Assembly: GCF_041415945.1 (NCBI RefSeq) | Contig: NZ_JBGCUS010000001.1 | Coordinates: forward strand, 3,814,501-3,878,500 | Direction: 5' to 3' | DNA from: Ancylobacter sp. IITR112 | Lineage (GTDB): Bacteria > Pseudomonadota > Alphaproteobacteria > Rhizobiales > Xanthobacteraceae | DNA: 64,000 bases | Part shown: positions 32,295 to 41,024 of the stretch, in pieces | How positions within the stretch are numbered: position 1 is the first letter of the stretch | Layout of the letters: each line of letters starts with the position of its first letter | Program-made: the position numbers and the translations under genes | Notes under the pieces: model-generated | Database searches by the model: none | What the model saw: only the letters and a program-made list of their open reading frames with translations | What the model was told of the DNA's origin: nothing

Positions 32295-33503
32295 CTACGT
32301 CGCCTGCGCGAAGCTGCGCGGGGCGGGGCTGACGATCTGGCTGGTGCCGCCTGAAATCTGCATCACCGCCAGCCCGCGCTGGTTGGTGCCGTCGGCGCGG
32401 AAGCGGAAAATGCCGTCAATGCCGGAAAAGCCCGAGGGATTCTGGATCGCCGCGTCGGTGATGCCGTTCTCGCCATAGTTGTTCACCAGCGCCGCCATCA
32501 GCGACACCGCGTCATGCGAAAGCGTGGTGGTGCGCACTGGCTCGCTGCCGAAGCGCGCCCGGTAGCGCGCGGCGAAGGCGCGGAAGCCGGATGTGTCGGG
32601 GGCGGCGAACAGGCCGCCATTGAGCGCGGGATTGGCAAACAGCCGGGCGTCGTCCCACAGGCCGGTGCCGATGAGCTGCTTGCCGGCGAGATTGGCTCCC
32701 GCACCGGTAAGCGCCTGCACGATCTGCGGCACGGTATCGGCGGCATCGGGCAGGAACACGGCATCGGCCTGCGCCACCGAGCCGGCGAGGCGGCGCGCGG
32801 CTTCCGCCGCCTGGCCGGGGCTGTAGCGTTCCAGCCCGACCACCCGCCCGCCGACGATTGGCACGGTCTCGCGGAAAGCGGCCTCGACCACCGAGCCATA
32901 GGCATTGTCCGGCACCAGCCCGGCATAGGAACGCCGGCCCTGCGCCGCGGTGTAGCGGATCACCCGTTCGACATCGTTCTGGGGCAGGAAGCTCAGGAGA
33001 TAGACGCCCTGCGTCGCCACATTGGTGTCGGTGGAGAAGCCGACCAGCGGCACGCCGCGCTGGCGCGCCACCTGCCCGGCGGCGGCGACGGAATGGGCGA
33101 AGAGCGGGCCGATGAGCGCGCGCGCACCCTCGTCCAGCGCCTGGTTGGCCGCCGCCTGCGCGCCGGGGCCGGTGCCGCCATCATCCTTGATGATCAGCCT
33201 TATGCGGGCGCCTGAGAATTCCGACAGCGCCATTTCCGCGGCATTGCGCAGCGACAGCGCCACCGCGCCGGCATTGCCGCTGGCGCCGAGCGGCAGGATG
33301 AGGCCGATCGGCGTGCCGGAGCCGAGCCCGGCATTCGGGTCGGGCGGCGGCGCCTCCGGCATGGGCAGCGCCGCCTGCGGCGCGCTCATCTCCGGCCCGG
33401 AGGAACAGGCGGCCAGTCCCGCGGCGCCCGCCATCAGGAGGAAGCCGCGCCGGCTGGTGCGGGCGAGGGCTGTGCGGATCGCGGCCGTTTCCTTCGCGTT
33501 CAT
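32295..33503 (-). CDS. Penicillin-binding-protein activator-like lipoprotein (periplasmic binding fold)
   Basis: A 402-residue lipoprotein. The signal contains a twin arginine (SRRGFLLMAG) and the lipobox GLAAC with C33. The mature protein has the type I periplasmic binding fold of branched-chain amino-acid receptors, with PIGLILPLGASGN and RALIGPLFAHSVAAAGQVARQRGVPLVGFSTD. Such proteins match LpoA-type activators of penicillin-binding proteins, which reach from the outer membrane to PBP1A. It lies beside rsmI and yraN, the same set found with lpoA in other proteobacteria. The activator role is inferred from this synteny and fold. Confidence 0.85.
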   Translation of the reverse strand: MNAKETAAIRTALARTSRRGFLLMAGAAGLAACSSGPEMSAPQAALPMPEAPPPDPNAGLGSGTPIGLILPLGASGNAGAVALSLRNAAEMALSEFSGARIRLIIKDDGGTGPGAQAAANQALDEGARALIGPLFAHSVAAAGQVARQRGVPLVGFSTDTNVATQGVYLLSFLPQNDVERVIRYTAAQGRRSYAGLVPDNAYGSVVEAAFRETVPIVGGRVVGLERYSPGQAAEAARRLAGSVAQADAVFLPDAADTVPQIVQALTGAGANLAGKQLIGTGLWDDARLFANPALNGGLFAAPDTSGFRAFAARYRARFGSEPVRTTTLSHDAVSLMAALVNNYGENGITDAAIQNPSGFSGIDGIFRFRADGTNQRGLAVMQISGGTSQIVSPAPRSFAQAT

Positions 33504-33718
33504 CCGGTCGTTCGGCTCGGCTGTGCGCCCGCCACCCTGGCCGACGTTGCCCTCCCTTTTTAGGACGGCGGGACTCGCGCTGTCACCTTCTCCGCAAGGC
33601 CGGGCGCGCGAAAGCGTTAAATATCCACGCGTTCGGCCGTCTTTTCCCGCAATCGCCGGGCGTGCCGGGCCGGCACGCGGCGCATGACGCGGGCCGCGCG
33701 GCTCTCTACAATGCGCGC

Positions 33719-34642
33719 ATGACCCTTTCCCCCGCTACCTGCGATTCCGCCGAGACCTCCGCGCCGCGCCGCTTCCGCATCGGCGCGCACAGCCTGCCCG
33801 CCGCGCGCCCGCAGCCCGGCCTCTACATCGTCGCCACGCCGATCGGCAATCTTGGTGATGTGACGCTGCGCGCGCTGGAAACGCTCGCCGGCGCCGACCT
33901 CATCGCCTGCGAGGACACGCGGGTGACGCGGCGGCTGCTGGAACGTTACGGTATCGAAACAAAGCTTGTGGCCTATCACGACCACAATGCCGAGCAGGCG
34001 CGCCCGCGTCTGCTGGCGCGGCTGGCAGAGGGCGGCGTGGTGGCGCAGGTGTCGGACGCCGGCACGCCGCTGGTCTCCGATCCCGGCTACAAGCTGGTAG
34101 CGGCCGCCATCGAGGCCGGTCATCGGGTTGTCCCGCTGCCGGGCGCCTCGGCGAGCCTTGCCGCGCTGGTGGCGGCGGGCCTGCCGACCGACCGCTTCTT
34201 CTTCGAGGGCTTTCTGCCGGCCAAGAGCGGCGCGCGCCGCACCCGCATCAGCGAATTGAAGACGCTGCCGGCGACGCTGATCCTCTATGAGAGCGGCCCG
34301 CGCCTGCCCGACAGCCTCGCCGACCTTGCCGACGGGCTCGGCCCGCGCCCGGCGGCGGTGTGCCGGGAACTCACCAAAACCTTCGAGGAGGCGCGGCGCG
34401 GCACGCTGGACGCCCTCGCCGCCCATTATGCCGAAGCCGGCCCGCCCAGGGGCGAGATCGTGCTGGTGATCGGCCCGCCAGCGGCGGCGGAAGCGAGCGA
34501 GGCCGATCTCGACACCGCGCTGAAGGCGGCGCTGGCGAGCCTCTCGGTCAAGGATGCGGCGGCGGCGGTGGCGACCGCCACCGGCCTGCCGCGCCGCGCC
34601 GTCTATGCCCGCGCGCTGGCCCTGCAGGGCGGCGATGGCTGA
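33719..34642 (+). CDS. rsmI: 16S rRNA 2'-O-ribose C1402 methyltransferase RsmI
   Basis: RsmI methylates the ribose of C1402 in 16S rRNA with SAM. The tetrapyrrole-methylase-like fold shows GLYIVATPIGNLGDVTLRAL, IACEDTRVTRRLL, VSDAGTPLVSDPG and FFFEGFLPAKSGAR. ATG 33719 gives 307 residues with an N-terminal extension of about 35 residues before the conserved core. It overlaps yraN by 8 bases and is divergent from the lipoprotein gene. Confidence 0.95.
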   Translation: MTLSPATCDSAETSAPRRFRIGAHSLPAARPQPGLYIVATPIGNLGDVTLRALETLAGADLIACEDTRVTRRLLERYGIETKLVAYHDHNAEQARPRLLARLAEGGVVAQVSDAGTPLVSDPGYKLVAAAIEAGHRVVPLPGASASLAALVAAGLPTDRFFFEGFLPAKSGARRTRISELKTLPATLILYESGPRLPDSLADLADGLGPRPAAVCRELTKTFEEARRGTLDALAAHYAEAGPPRGEIVLVIGPPAAAEASEADLDTALKAALASLSVKDAAAAVATATGLPRRAVYARALALQGGDG

Positions 34643-35039
34643 GGGCGGCGCGCCGGCGGATGCGGGGCGCGCGCGGGCGCTTCAGCGCCGGCAGGCCGCT
34701 TTCACCCGAGGTATGGCGGCGGAAGCCGCCGCCGCCGTCCTGTTCGAGGCCGATGGCTTCGTCATTCTGGACCGGCGCGCGCGCACCCCGCGCGGCGAGA
34801 TCGACCTGGTGGCGCGGCGGGGCGACCTGGTGGTGTTCATTGAGGTGAAGGCGCGGGCGGCGCTGCGTTTCGCTGCCGAATCGATCCTGCCGCGCCAGCG
34901 CCGGCGCATCATCGGCGCGGCGGAAATCTATCTCGCCGGCCACCCCGAGCTGGCCGGGCTCGACATGCGGCTCGATGTGGTGCTGGTGGCGCCGGATCGT
35001 CCGCCGCTGCATCTTCCCGGCGCCTTCGAGGCGGAATGA
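34635..35039 (+). CDS. yraN: YraN family (UPF0102) endonuclease-like protein
   Basis: The YraN/UPF0102 family has a restriction-endonuclease-like fold of unknown cellular role. The 134-residue protein has the nuclease core [21 protein letters not shown] with the D...E-x-K pattern, and the following [11 protein letters not shown] helix. ATG 34635 overlaps rsmI by 8 bases, as in many proteobacteria. Its product is probably a DNA or RNA processing factor. Confidence 0.92.
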   Translation: MAEGGAPADAGRARALQRRQAAFTRGMAAEAAAAVLFEADGFVILDRRARTPRGEIDLVARRGDLVVFIEVKARAALRFAAESILPRQRRRIIGAAEIYLAGHPELAGLDMRLDVVLVAPDRPPLHLPGAFEAE

Positions 35040-35154
35040 GCCGGGGGAACGAGGCCGTGGCGCGGCGCCGCGCGAGCGACTAAACAGGAAGATGAAAACG
35101 CCGCCGGGCACATGTGCCGCCGGCCGGCTCCCTCCTGTCGCAGACGGAACTGCC

Positions 35155-36096
35155 ATGAGCCTCAACGTCGCCGTCCAGATGGACCCGATCGACCGCATCA
35201 ATATTGCCGGCGATTCCGCCTTCGCCCTGCTGCTGGAAGCGCAGGCGCGCGGCCACGCGCTCGCCTATTACACGCCCGACCGCATGGCGATGCGCGATGG
35301 CGAGGTGTTCGCCACCGTTCACCCGCTGGAGGTGCGCGATGTGAAGGGTGACCACTACACGCTTGGGGAGGCGCGGCGGGTGCGGCTCGACACGTTCGAC
35401 GTGATCCTGATGCGGCAGGACCCCCCTTTCGACATGAGCTACATCACCGCCACGCATCTCTTGGAGCGCATTCACCCGAAGACACTGGTGGTGAACGACC
35501 CCGCCCATGTGCGCAACGCGCCGGAGAAGATTTTCGTCACCGAATTTCCGGATTTGATGCCGCCGACGCTGATCACCCGCGACCTCAACGAGATCAAGGC
35601 GTTCCGCGACGAGTTCGGCGACATCGTGATGAAGCCGCTCTACGGGCATGGCGGCGCCTCGGTGTTCCGGCTCACCCGCGACGATCTGAATTTCGGCTCG
35701 CTCTATGATCTTTTCGCCACCACCTTCCGCGAGCCCTGGGTGGTGCAGCGCTTCCTTCCCGAGGTGCGCCATGGCGACAAGCGCATCATCCTGGTCGACG
35801 GCGTGTTCGCCGGCGCGGTGAACCGGGTGCCGAGCGAGGGCGATGTCCGCTCCAACATGGTGCGCGGCGGCGCGGCGGCGGAAACCGACCTCACCGCCCG
35901 TGAGCGCGAGATCTGCGAGCGGCTGGGGCCTGCGCTGCGCGAACGCGGCCTGCTGCTCACCGGTATCGACGTGATCGACGGCCATCTCACCGAGATCAAC
36001 GTCACCGCCCCGACCGGCATCCGCGCCATCAAGCGACTGGGCGGGCCGGACATCGCGGTGACGGTGTGGGACATGATCGAGGCCAAGCGCCGCTGA
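35155..36096 (+). CDS. gshB: Glutathione synthetase GshB
   Basis: GshB ligates gamma-glutamylcysteine and glycine with ATP. The 313-residue ATP-grasp protein shows [55 protein letters not shown] and the C-terminal [25 protein letters not shown] 35155. It lies 115 bases after yraN and ends at a strong terminator-like hairpin. Confidence 0.97.
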   Translation: MSLNVAVQMDPIDRINIAGDSAFALLLEAQARGHALAYYTPDRMAMRDGEVFATVHPLEVRDVKGDHYTLGEARRVRLDTFDVILMRQDPPFDMSYITATHLLERIHPKTLVVNDPAHVRNAPEKIFVTEFPDLMPPTLITRDLNEIKAFRDEFGDIVMKPLYGHGGASVFRLTRDDLNFGSLYDLFATTFREPWVVQRFLPEVRHGDKRIILVDGVFAGAVNRVPSEGDVRSNMVRGGAAAETDLTAREREICERLGPALRERGLLLTGIDVIDGHLTEINVTAPTGIRAIKRLGGPDIAVTVWDMIEAKRR

Positions 36097-36120
36097 GGCC
36101 GGGCCGACGGGGATCAAACG

Positions 36121-36158
36121 AAAACGGCACCGCCCCGGTGGGGACGGTGCCGTCTTTT
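36121..36158. terminator. Intrinsic terminator between gshB and DUF1150 gene
   Basis: ACGGCACCG (36124-36132) pairs with CGGTGCCGT (36145-36153), with CCCC/GGGG extending the stem inwards. It is flanked by AAAA on the left and CTTTT on the right, so it can stop both the gshB and the convergent DUF1150 transcripts. Confidence 0.8.
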
Positions 36159-36172
36159 CAAGCGCAGGCCGC

Positions 36173-36457
36173 TCAGTGCACGCTGAGCGTCACCAGTTCG
36201 TTCTGCATCGCATTGGCGATCGCCGCTTCCCGGCTGTCGGTGAGCATGATCGGTGTGCCGTCGGCGGCGTGCAGGGTGAACAGCACGAGGCCGGGCGAGA
36301 GATGCGCTTGCGGAAACATTTCCGCCGCCTCTTCCGAACGGATGGTGCGCAGATAGGCGATGTGCCCGCCGCCGAGATTGGCAAAATCCTCTGCGGTGAG
36401 GGCGCCGGCGAGCGCCGAACCGGCGGAAGCGGGGTCGATGTGGAACTCATTGGTCAT
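36173..36457 (-). CDS. DUF1150 family protein
   Basis: A 94-residue protein of the alphaproteobacterial DUF1150 family, with the characteristic core DFANLGGGHIAYLRTI and HAADGTPIMLTDSREAAIANA. Function unknown. It lies 46 bases downstream of an Hsp20 gene on the same strand, the pairing usually seen in this order, which suggests a role alongside the small heat-shock protein. ATG 36457. Confidence 0.9.
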   Translation of the reverse strand: MTNEFHIDPASAGSALAGALTAEDFANLGGGHIAYLRTIRSEEAAEMFPQAHLSPGLVLFTLHAADGTPIMLTDSREAAIANAMQNELVTLSVH

Positions 36458-36503
36458 GGTCGGCTACTCCTCTGCGTCCAGGCGGGACCGCGTGGGAACG
36501 TCG

Positions 36504-36926
36504 TCACTCATCCGTCGCAATGGTGATACGCCGGACGATGCGTTCCGGTTCCGGCCGCACCAATTCGACGCAGAGCAGGCCGTTCTTCAGCTCGGCGCCG
36601 ATCACCATCATGCCATCGGCCAGCACGAAGACGCGCTGGAACTGGCGGGCGGCGATGCCCCGGTGCAGAAAGACCCGCCCGGGCTCTTCGCTCTGGCGGC
36701 CACGGATGACGAGTTCCTTCTCCTCCACCGTCACGTCGAGCTGCTCGCGGGTGAAGCCCGCGACGGCCAGAGTGATGCGAAGTTTTTCCGGCTGGTCCGG
36801 CGTGGCCACCCGCTCGATATTGTAGGGCGGGTACCCGTCGGAACCTTTCATGACCCGGTCGAGCGCCCGCTCGACCTCGTCAAAGCCGAGCAGGAAGGGG
36901 CTCGACAGCGAGGGAATACGCGACAT
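36504..36926 (-). CDS. Small heat-shock protein Hsp20 (IbpA/HspA-like)
   Basis: An alpha-crystallin-domain chaperone that holds unfolding proteins. The 140-residue protein starts MSRIPSLSSPFLLGFDEVERALDRV. Its crystallin domain spans about residues 30-125 and includes PEKLRITLAVAGFTREQLDVTVEEKELVIRG and the beta-strand block LHRGIAARQFQRVFVL. It ends with a short tail lacking a clear I-x-I motif. ATG 36926 gives the standard start; a longer in-frame extension upstream is arginine/proline-rich and unlikely. Heat control is expected, but no known operator was seen. Confidence 0.92.
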   Translation of the reverse strand: MSRIPSLSSPFLLGFDEVERALDRVMKGSDGYPPYNIERVATPDQPEKLRITLAVAGFTREQLDVTVEEKELVIRGRQSEEPGRVFLHRGIAARQFQRVFVLADGMMVIGAELKNGLLCVELVRPEPERIVRRITIATDE

Positions 36927-37218
36927 GCTCCCAAAGTCCTCGTCTGAAGCGACTTTGTGTGATGGGACCCCGTGAGGCATCCCGTTGGGAAGCGATATGG
37001 GAGGGCGCCCGCCGCCGCGCAAGACAGGGCGGCGCGACCTCTGCCGCCAGCGGGCCGCCAGTGAACGGCTTTCGCGCCCAGGCGGCGCCGGTGAAAGGCT
37101 CGCGGGAGAGGCAAGGGGGCGGGTAGGCGCCCTCCCGGCGGTCAACACGGCCGGGGCCGCTTGCGCTCCCCGGGCAAGGGTCGAGCGCCAGTTTCAGCGT
37201 GAGGCTGGGGCGCCGCGC

Positions 37219-38307
37219 TCAGGCGGCGTGGCGCTCGCCATTGACGCCGAAATGGTCGAGATAGCGCGGGTTGATCTTTTCCACCGGCAGCACGATCAGC
37301 ACATCGGTGGTGCCGAACTGGCGATCGACAACGGCGCCGCGCCCGATCTGCGCGCCGAGGCGCAGATAGCCCTTTATCAGCGGCGGCAGCGCGGCAAGCG
37401 CCGCCTTGGCATCCAGCGCCTCGACCGAGACGAGGTCCATCGGCGCGGCGTGCTGCGGCAGCGCCTGCGCCGCCCATTCCGGATCGGTGGGCGCGAAATG
37501 GTGCAAAAAGGCCAGCGGCCGGGCGAGCGCCTGGGGATCGCAGCCTTCGAGGCTGGCGCAGCCGAACATCACGTCGATGCCGTGGCGGCGGACATAGGCC
37601 CAGATGCCGTGCCAGAGCAGTTCCACCGTGCGCTTGGTGCGGTAGGAGCTGAGCACGCAGGAGCGGCCGAGCTCCAGGAAGCGGCGGTGCGGGTGGCGCG
37701 CCAGCAGTGGGCCGATGTCGAACTCGCCCGCCGTGTAGAAGCCATTGTGCCGGTCGGCGATCTCCTGCCGCAGCAGGCGGTAGGTACCGACGACGCGCGG
37801 CACGCGCCGGCCGCGCACGACGCGGCAGGAATCGTGATCGAGCACCAGCAGATGATCGCAAATGCCATCAAAGGCGTCGACATCGCGCCGGGCGAGCCGC
37901 ATGGCGGCGGCCGGGGTCGCCGACATTTCCTCGTAGAACACCTCGTAGCGCAGGCGCTGGGCGCGCCGTACATCCGCCGCCGTCACCGCGAGCCGCACTT
38001 CCAGCGCGCCGATGCGCCCCAGCGTGGCCGGGCCGGTTTCGCCCCGGCTGCCGCGGTGCCGCAGCCCGGAATAGGAGCGCAGCGCCGGCATGAGACGCGA
38101 GGGGGTGAGCGCGGCAGGCACGAGCCGCAGCGGGGCGGGTTTGGCGGTGAAGAGTTTGCCGGCGACGGGCTTGTCGGCGACGGGCTTTCCGGCGACAGGC
38201 TTGGGGGTGAAGAAGCTGCGCAGCGCCGACAGGCCCGGCGCGGCGAAGGGGACAGCGCGGGATGACGACGGCGTCCTGACACTCTCTTCGGCGAATAGCT
38301 CCGTCAT
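37219..38307 (-). CDS. olsB: OlsB-like ornithine-acyl-ACP N-acyltransferase
   Basis: OlsB makes lyso-ornithine lipid, the first step to the phosphorus-free ornithine lipids. The GNAT-type core covers about residues 90-300, with RLRYEVFYEEMSA, CDHLLVLDHDS, VVGTYRLLRQEIA, GFYTAGEFDI, FLELGRSCV and GCASLEGCDP. ATG 38307 gives 362 residues, longer than usual because of a low-complexity N-terminal region (about 35-60) with a GKPVADKPVAGK repeat. TTGTGACAG direct repeats lie upstream at 38341 and 38372. Substrate is by family, not shown. Confidence 0.85.
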   Translation of the reverse strand: MTELFAEESVRTPSSSRAVPFAAPGLSALRSFFTPKPVAGKPVADKPVAGKLFTAKPAPLRLVPAALTPSRLMPALRSYSGLRHRGSRGETGPATLGRIGALEVRLAVTAADVRRAQRLRYEVFYEEMSATPAAAMRLARRDVDAFDGICDHLLVLDHDSCRVVRGRRVPRVVGTYRLLRQEIADRHNGFYTAGEFDIGPLLARHPHRRFLELGRSCVLSSYRTKRTVELLWHGIWAYVRRHGIDVMFGCASLEGCDPQALARPLAFLHHFAPTDPEWAAQALPQHAAPMDLVSVEALDAKAALAALPPLIKGYLRLGAQIGRGAVVDRQFGTTDVLIVLPVEKINPRYLDHFGVNGERHAA

Positions 38308-38766
38308 GCCCGATCCCCCCGCTGCCTTCACTATAGCGTTTTGTGACAGGAATCACATTTCTCGGACGCTCTTGTGACAGTCCGGTGCGCGCGCACCCGC
38401 CCGCCATAGGGGCCGTGGGCGCCGCCATTGCACGCCGCCGGCCCGGCTCGCGCCGCTGCAGCGGCCGGCAGCCGGCCCTCGCGCGCCCGCCGGATGGGGG
38501 ATCGGGACGGGCGCGGCGGCGGGGAGGGCTCCGGCGCCTGCGCACGGCGCTCGCCCCGCGCCGGAGCTCTGTACTTCGCGCGTCCCATCGCGCGATGCCG
38601 GTTCGCGCCTGCCTTTCGCGATCTCCTGTTCCGACCCGCCCTTTGCCGGAGAGGCGATGTTATTTGTGGCATGGCCGGCGCCGCTGGGGAGGGCGCCGGC
38701 CTCTCGCCGTCGGCTCAGGCGGCTCGGCGGCGGCTCCATACGCAACCGGGGGCGCCGCCCGGCCCT
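38308..38766. other. Gap between comM and olsB with strong hairpins
   Basis: These 459 bases lie between the end of comM and the start of olsB, both on the minus strand. Seen: TTGTGACAG direct repeats at 38341-38349 and 38372-38380; a 10-bp perfect inverted repeat at 38528-38537/38558-38567; and another 10-bp perfect hairpin at 38673-38682/38692-38701 (GGCCGGCGCC with a 9-base loop) 65 bases after the comM stop. No credible gene was found. Confidence 0.55.
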
Positions 38767-40299
38767 TCACGCCGCGGCGGCGTGGCGGTCGGCCGCGGCG
38801 CGGTAGGCCAGCGCTTCCGCCAGATGGGCCCGGCCCACCGTCTCGGCCCCGGCGAGATCGGCGAGCGTGCGCCCCACACGCAGCACGCGGTGATAGCCGC
38901 GAGCGGAGAGCCGCATCAGCCGCGCCGCATCCGCCAGCAGCGCGGTGCCGGCGGCGTCGGGGGTGGCGATCTCTTCCAGGATCGGGCCCGTGGCCTCGGC
39001 ATTGGTGAACAGATCGGGCCGGCCGAGGGCGAGGAAACGCTCGCGCTGCAGTAGGCGTGCCTGCGCCACCCGCCGCGCCACAACGGCGCTGGGTTCCGAC
39101 GGGCCGGGGCGGACGAGATCGACCGCCGCCACCGCCGGCACGTCGAGATGGAGGTCGACGCGGTCGAGAAACGGGCCGGACAGCCGCGCCTGATATTCCG
39201 CCGCGCAGCGCGGCCCGCGCCGGCAGCTCTGCCCCGGCTCGCCGGCCCGGCCGCAGCGGCACGGATTCATCGCCGCGATGAGCTGGAAGCGGGCGGGGTA
39301 GGAAATGCGGTGATTGGCACGGGCGATGACCGCCTCGCCCGTCTCCAGCGGCTGGCGCAGCGAATCGAGCACGGCGGGGGTGAATTCCGGCAATTCGTCG
39401 AGGAACAGCACGCCATTATGCGCCAGCGACACCTCGCCCGGCCGCGCGCGCATGCCGCCGCCCACCATCGCCGCCATGCTGGCGGAATGATGCGGGGCGC
39501 GGAACGGGCGCCGGCTGGTCAGCGCCCCGCCCTGCAGCGTGCCGGCCACCGAGGCAACCATCGACACTTCCAGCAGCTCGGAAGGGGTGAGGGGCGGCAG
39601 CAGCGAGGGCAGGCGCTGCGCCAGCATCGACTTGCCGGCGCCGGGGGGGCCGCTGAGCAGCAGGTTGTGACGGCCGGCGGCGGCGATCTCCAACGCCCGA
39701 CGGGCGGTCTCCTGCCCCTTCACATCGGCGAGATCAGGCAATTGCGCCGTCCCCGCCTCCAGCCGGGGCTCCGGGCGGGAGAGCAATTGACGGCCGGCGA
39801 AATGGTTGACGAGCTGGATCAGCGAGTGCGGCGCCAGCACCGCCATGTCCGGGCTCGCCCAGGCCGCCTCCGGCCCGCAGGCTTCCGGGCAGATGAGGCC
39901 GTGGCTGCGCGCATTGGCGCCGATGGCCGCCGGCAGCACGCCGGACACGGCGGCGATGCGCCCGTCGAGCGCGAGTTCCCCGACCACGGTGAAGCCGTCG
40001 AGCGCGTCCGGGCCGATGGCGCCAATCGCCGCCATCAGCCCGAGGGCGATGGGCAGGTCGTAATGGCTGCCTTCCTTCGGCAGGTCGGCCGGGGCGAGGT
40101 TGACGGTGATGCGGCGGGCGGGAAGCGCAAGGCCGGAGGCGGTGAGGGCGGCGCGCACCCGCTCCTTCGCTTCGGTGACCGCCTTGTCGGCGAGGCCGAC
40201 GAGATTGAAGGCCGGCAGGCCCGGGCTCACCTGAACTTGAACATCGACCGGGCGGGTCTCGACCCCCTCGAACGCCACCGTCGCCACACGCTGGACCAT
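38767..40299 (-). CDS. comM: ComM/YifB family Mg-chelatase-like AAA+ ATPase
   Basis: ComM is a hexameric helicase-type AAA+ protein that supports branch migration during natural transformation. The 510-residue protein has an N-terminal Lon-like domain (VQRVATVAFEGVETRPVDVQV...GLPAFNLVGLADKAV), the Walker A GPPGAGKSMLAQRLPSL, Walker B (GVLFLDELPEF), a zinc-binding cysteine cluster (NPCRCGRAGEPGQSCRRGPRC) and the C-terminal helical lid. ATG 40299. It is divergent from the fds operon. Confidence 0.95.
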   Translation of the reverse strand: MVQRVATVAFEGVETRPVDVQVQVSPGLPAFNLVGLADKAVTEAKERVRAALTASGLALPARRITVNLAPADLPKEGSHYDLPIALGLMAAIGAIGPDALDGFTVVGELALDGRIAAVSGVLPAAIGANARSHGLICPEACGPEAAWASPDMAVLAPHSLIQLVNHFAGRQLLSRPEPRLEAGTAQLPDLADVKGQETARRALEIAAAGRHNLLLSGPPGAGKSMLAQRLPSLLPPLTPSELLEVSMVASVAGTLQGGALTSRRPFRAPHHSASMAAMVGGGMRARPGEVSLAHNGVLFLDELPEFTPAVLDSLRQPLETGEAVIARANHRISYPARFQLIAAMNPCRCGRAGEPGQSCRRGPRCAAEYQARLSGPFLDRVDLHLDVPAVAAVDLVRPGPSEPSAVVARRVAQARLLQRERFLALGRPDLFTNAEATGPILEEIATPDAAGTALLADAARLMRLSARGYHRVLRVGRTLADLAGAETVGRAHLAEALAYRAAADRHAAAA

Positions 40300-40448
40300 C
40301 GCGCCCTCCCCGCCGGGGTTCGTTGCGGCGCGGCTTTCCGCACCCGCTGGTGGCAGAATACGGCCTCAGGTACGCAGGTCAAGAACAAGTAGGGAACAAA
40401 CGGCGGGAACCCCGCCGAAAGGTCGGGGCGCCGATGCGCCAGATTGGT

Positions 40449-40465
40449 GATAGAGAAATTCTATC
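40449..40465. promoter_or_regulatory. Inverted repeat upstream of fdsG, possible LysR-type operator
   Basis: GATAGA at 40449-40454 and TCTATC at 40460-40465 form a perfect 6-bp inverted repeat around a 5-base spacer, about 86 bases before the fdsG start. A related GAAAATTCTA lies at 40522-40531, resembling the AGAAATTCTA core here. The two spaced sites are typical of LysR-regulated promoters, and fds operons elsewhere are regulated by such a protein. No lysR-type gene lies beside this operon. Confidence 0.4.
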
Positions 40466-40550
40466 GTGGCACGGAACACCTGCATTGATTTGGGTTTCGC
40501 CCCGTACCATCCTTACCTTTGGAAAATTCTAAAAGAAGGCTACGGGAGAA

Positions 40551-41024
40551 ATGCCGCATTACGAGCCCTGGAGCGACGAGCGCGCCCGCGCGGTCATTGA
40601 TGAGTTCTCTCATCTTGAAGGCCCGCTAATGCCGATGCTCCACGCGGTGCAGGAGACGTTCGGCCACGTTCCCGACGCCGTCGTGCCCATGCTGGCCGAA
40701 AAGCTCAACGTCTCGCGCGCCGAGGTGCACGGGGTGGTGACCTTCTATCATGATTTCCGCCACGAGCCGGCCGGCCGCCATGTGCTGAAGCTCTGCCGCG
40801 CCGAGGCCTGCCAGGCGGCGGGCGGCGATGCGCTGGCCGAACACGCTGAACACCGGCTCGGCTGCAAGCTCGGCGAGACCACGGCGGACGGGCGCGTCAC
40901 TGTCGAGCCGATCTATTGCCTCGGCCTGTGCGCCACCGCTCCTTCCGCCATGCTGGATGGTCGCATCGTCGCGCGGCTCAATGAGCGCCGGCTCGACGCC
41001 CTGATCGAGGAGGCCCAGTCGTGA
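40551..41024 (+). CDS. fdsG: NAD-dependent formate dehydrogenase gamma subunit FdsG
   Basis: FdsG is the NuoE-like subunit of the soluble molybdenum formate dehydrogenase and carries a [2Fe-2S] cluster for electron transfer to FdsB. The 157-residue protein has the four cysteine ligands C82, C87 (LCRAEAC) and C123, C127 (IYCLGLC). ATG 40551 with GGGAG just upstream. It leads the operon fdsG-fdsB-fdsA-fdhD-fdsD and overlaps fdsB by 4 bases. Confidence 0.95.
   Translation: MPHYEPWSDERARAVIDEFSHLEGPLMPMLHAVQETFGHVPDAVVPMLAEKLNVSRAEVHGVVTFYHDFRHEPAGRHVLKLCRAEACQAAGGDALAEHAEHRLGCKLGETTADGRVTVEPIYCLGLCATAPSAMLDGRIVARLNERRLDALIEEAQS

Noticed and set aside
40467..40486. Sigma-54-like -24/-12 promoter (TGGCAC...TGCAT) before fdsG
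   Set aside because: The distance between the GG and GC elements is 12 bases, not the required 10.
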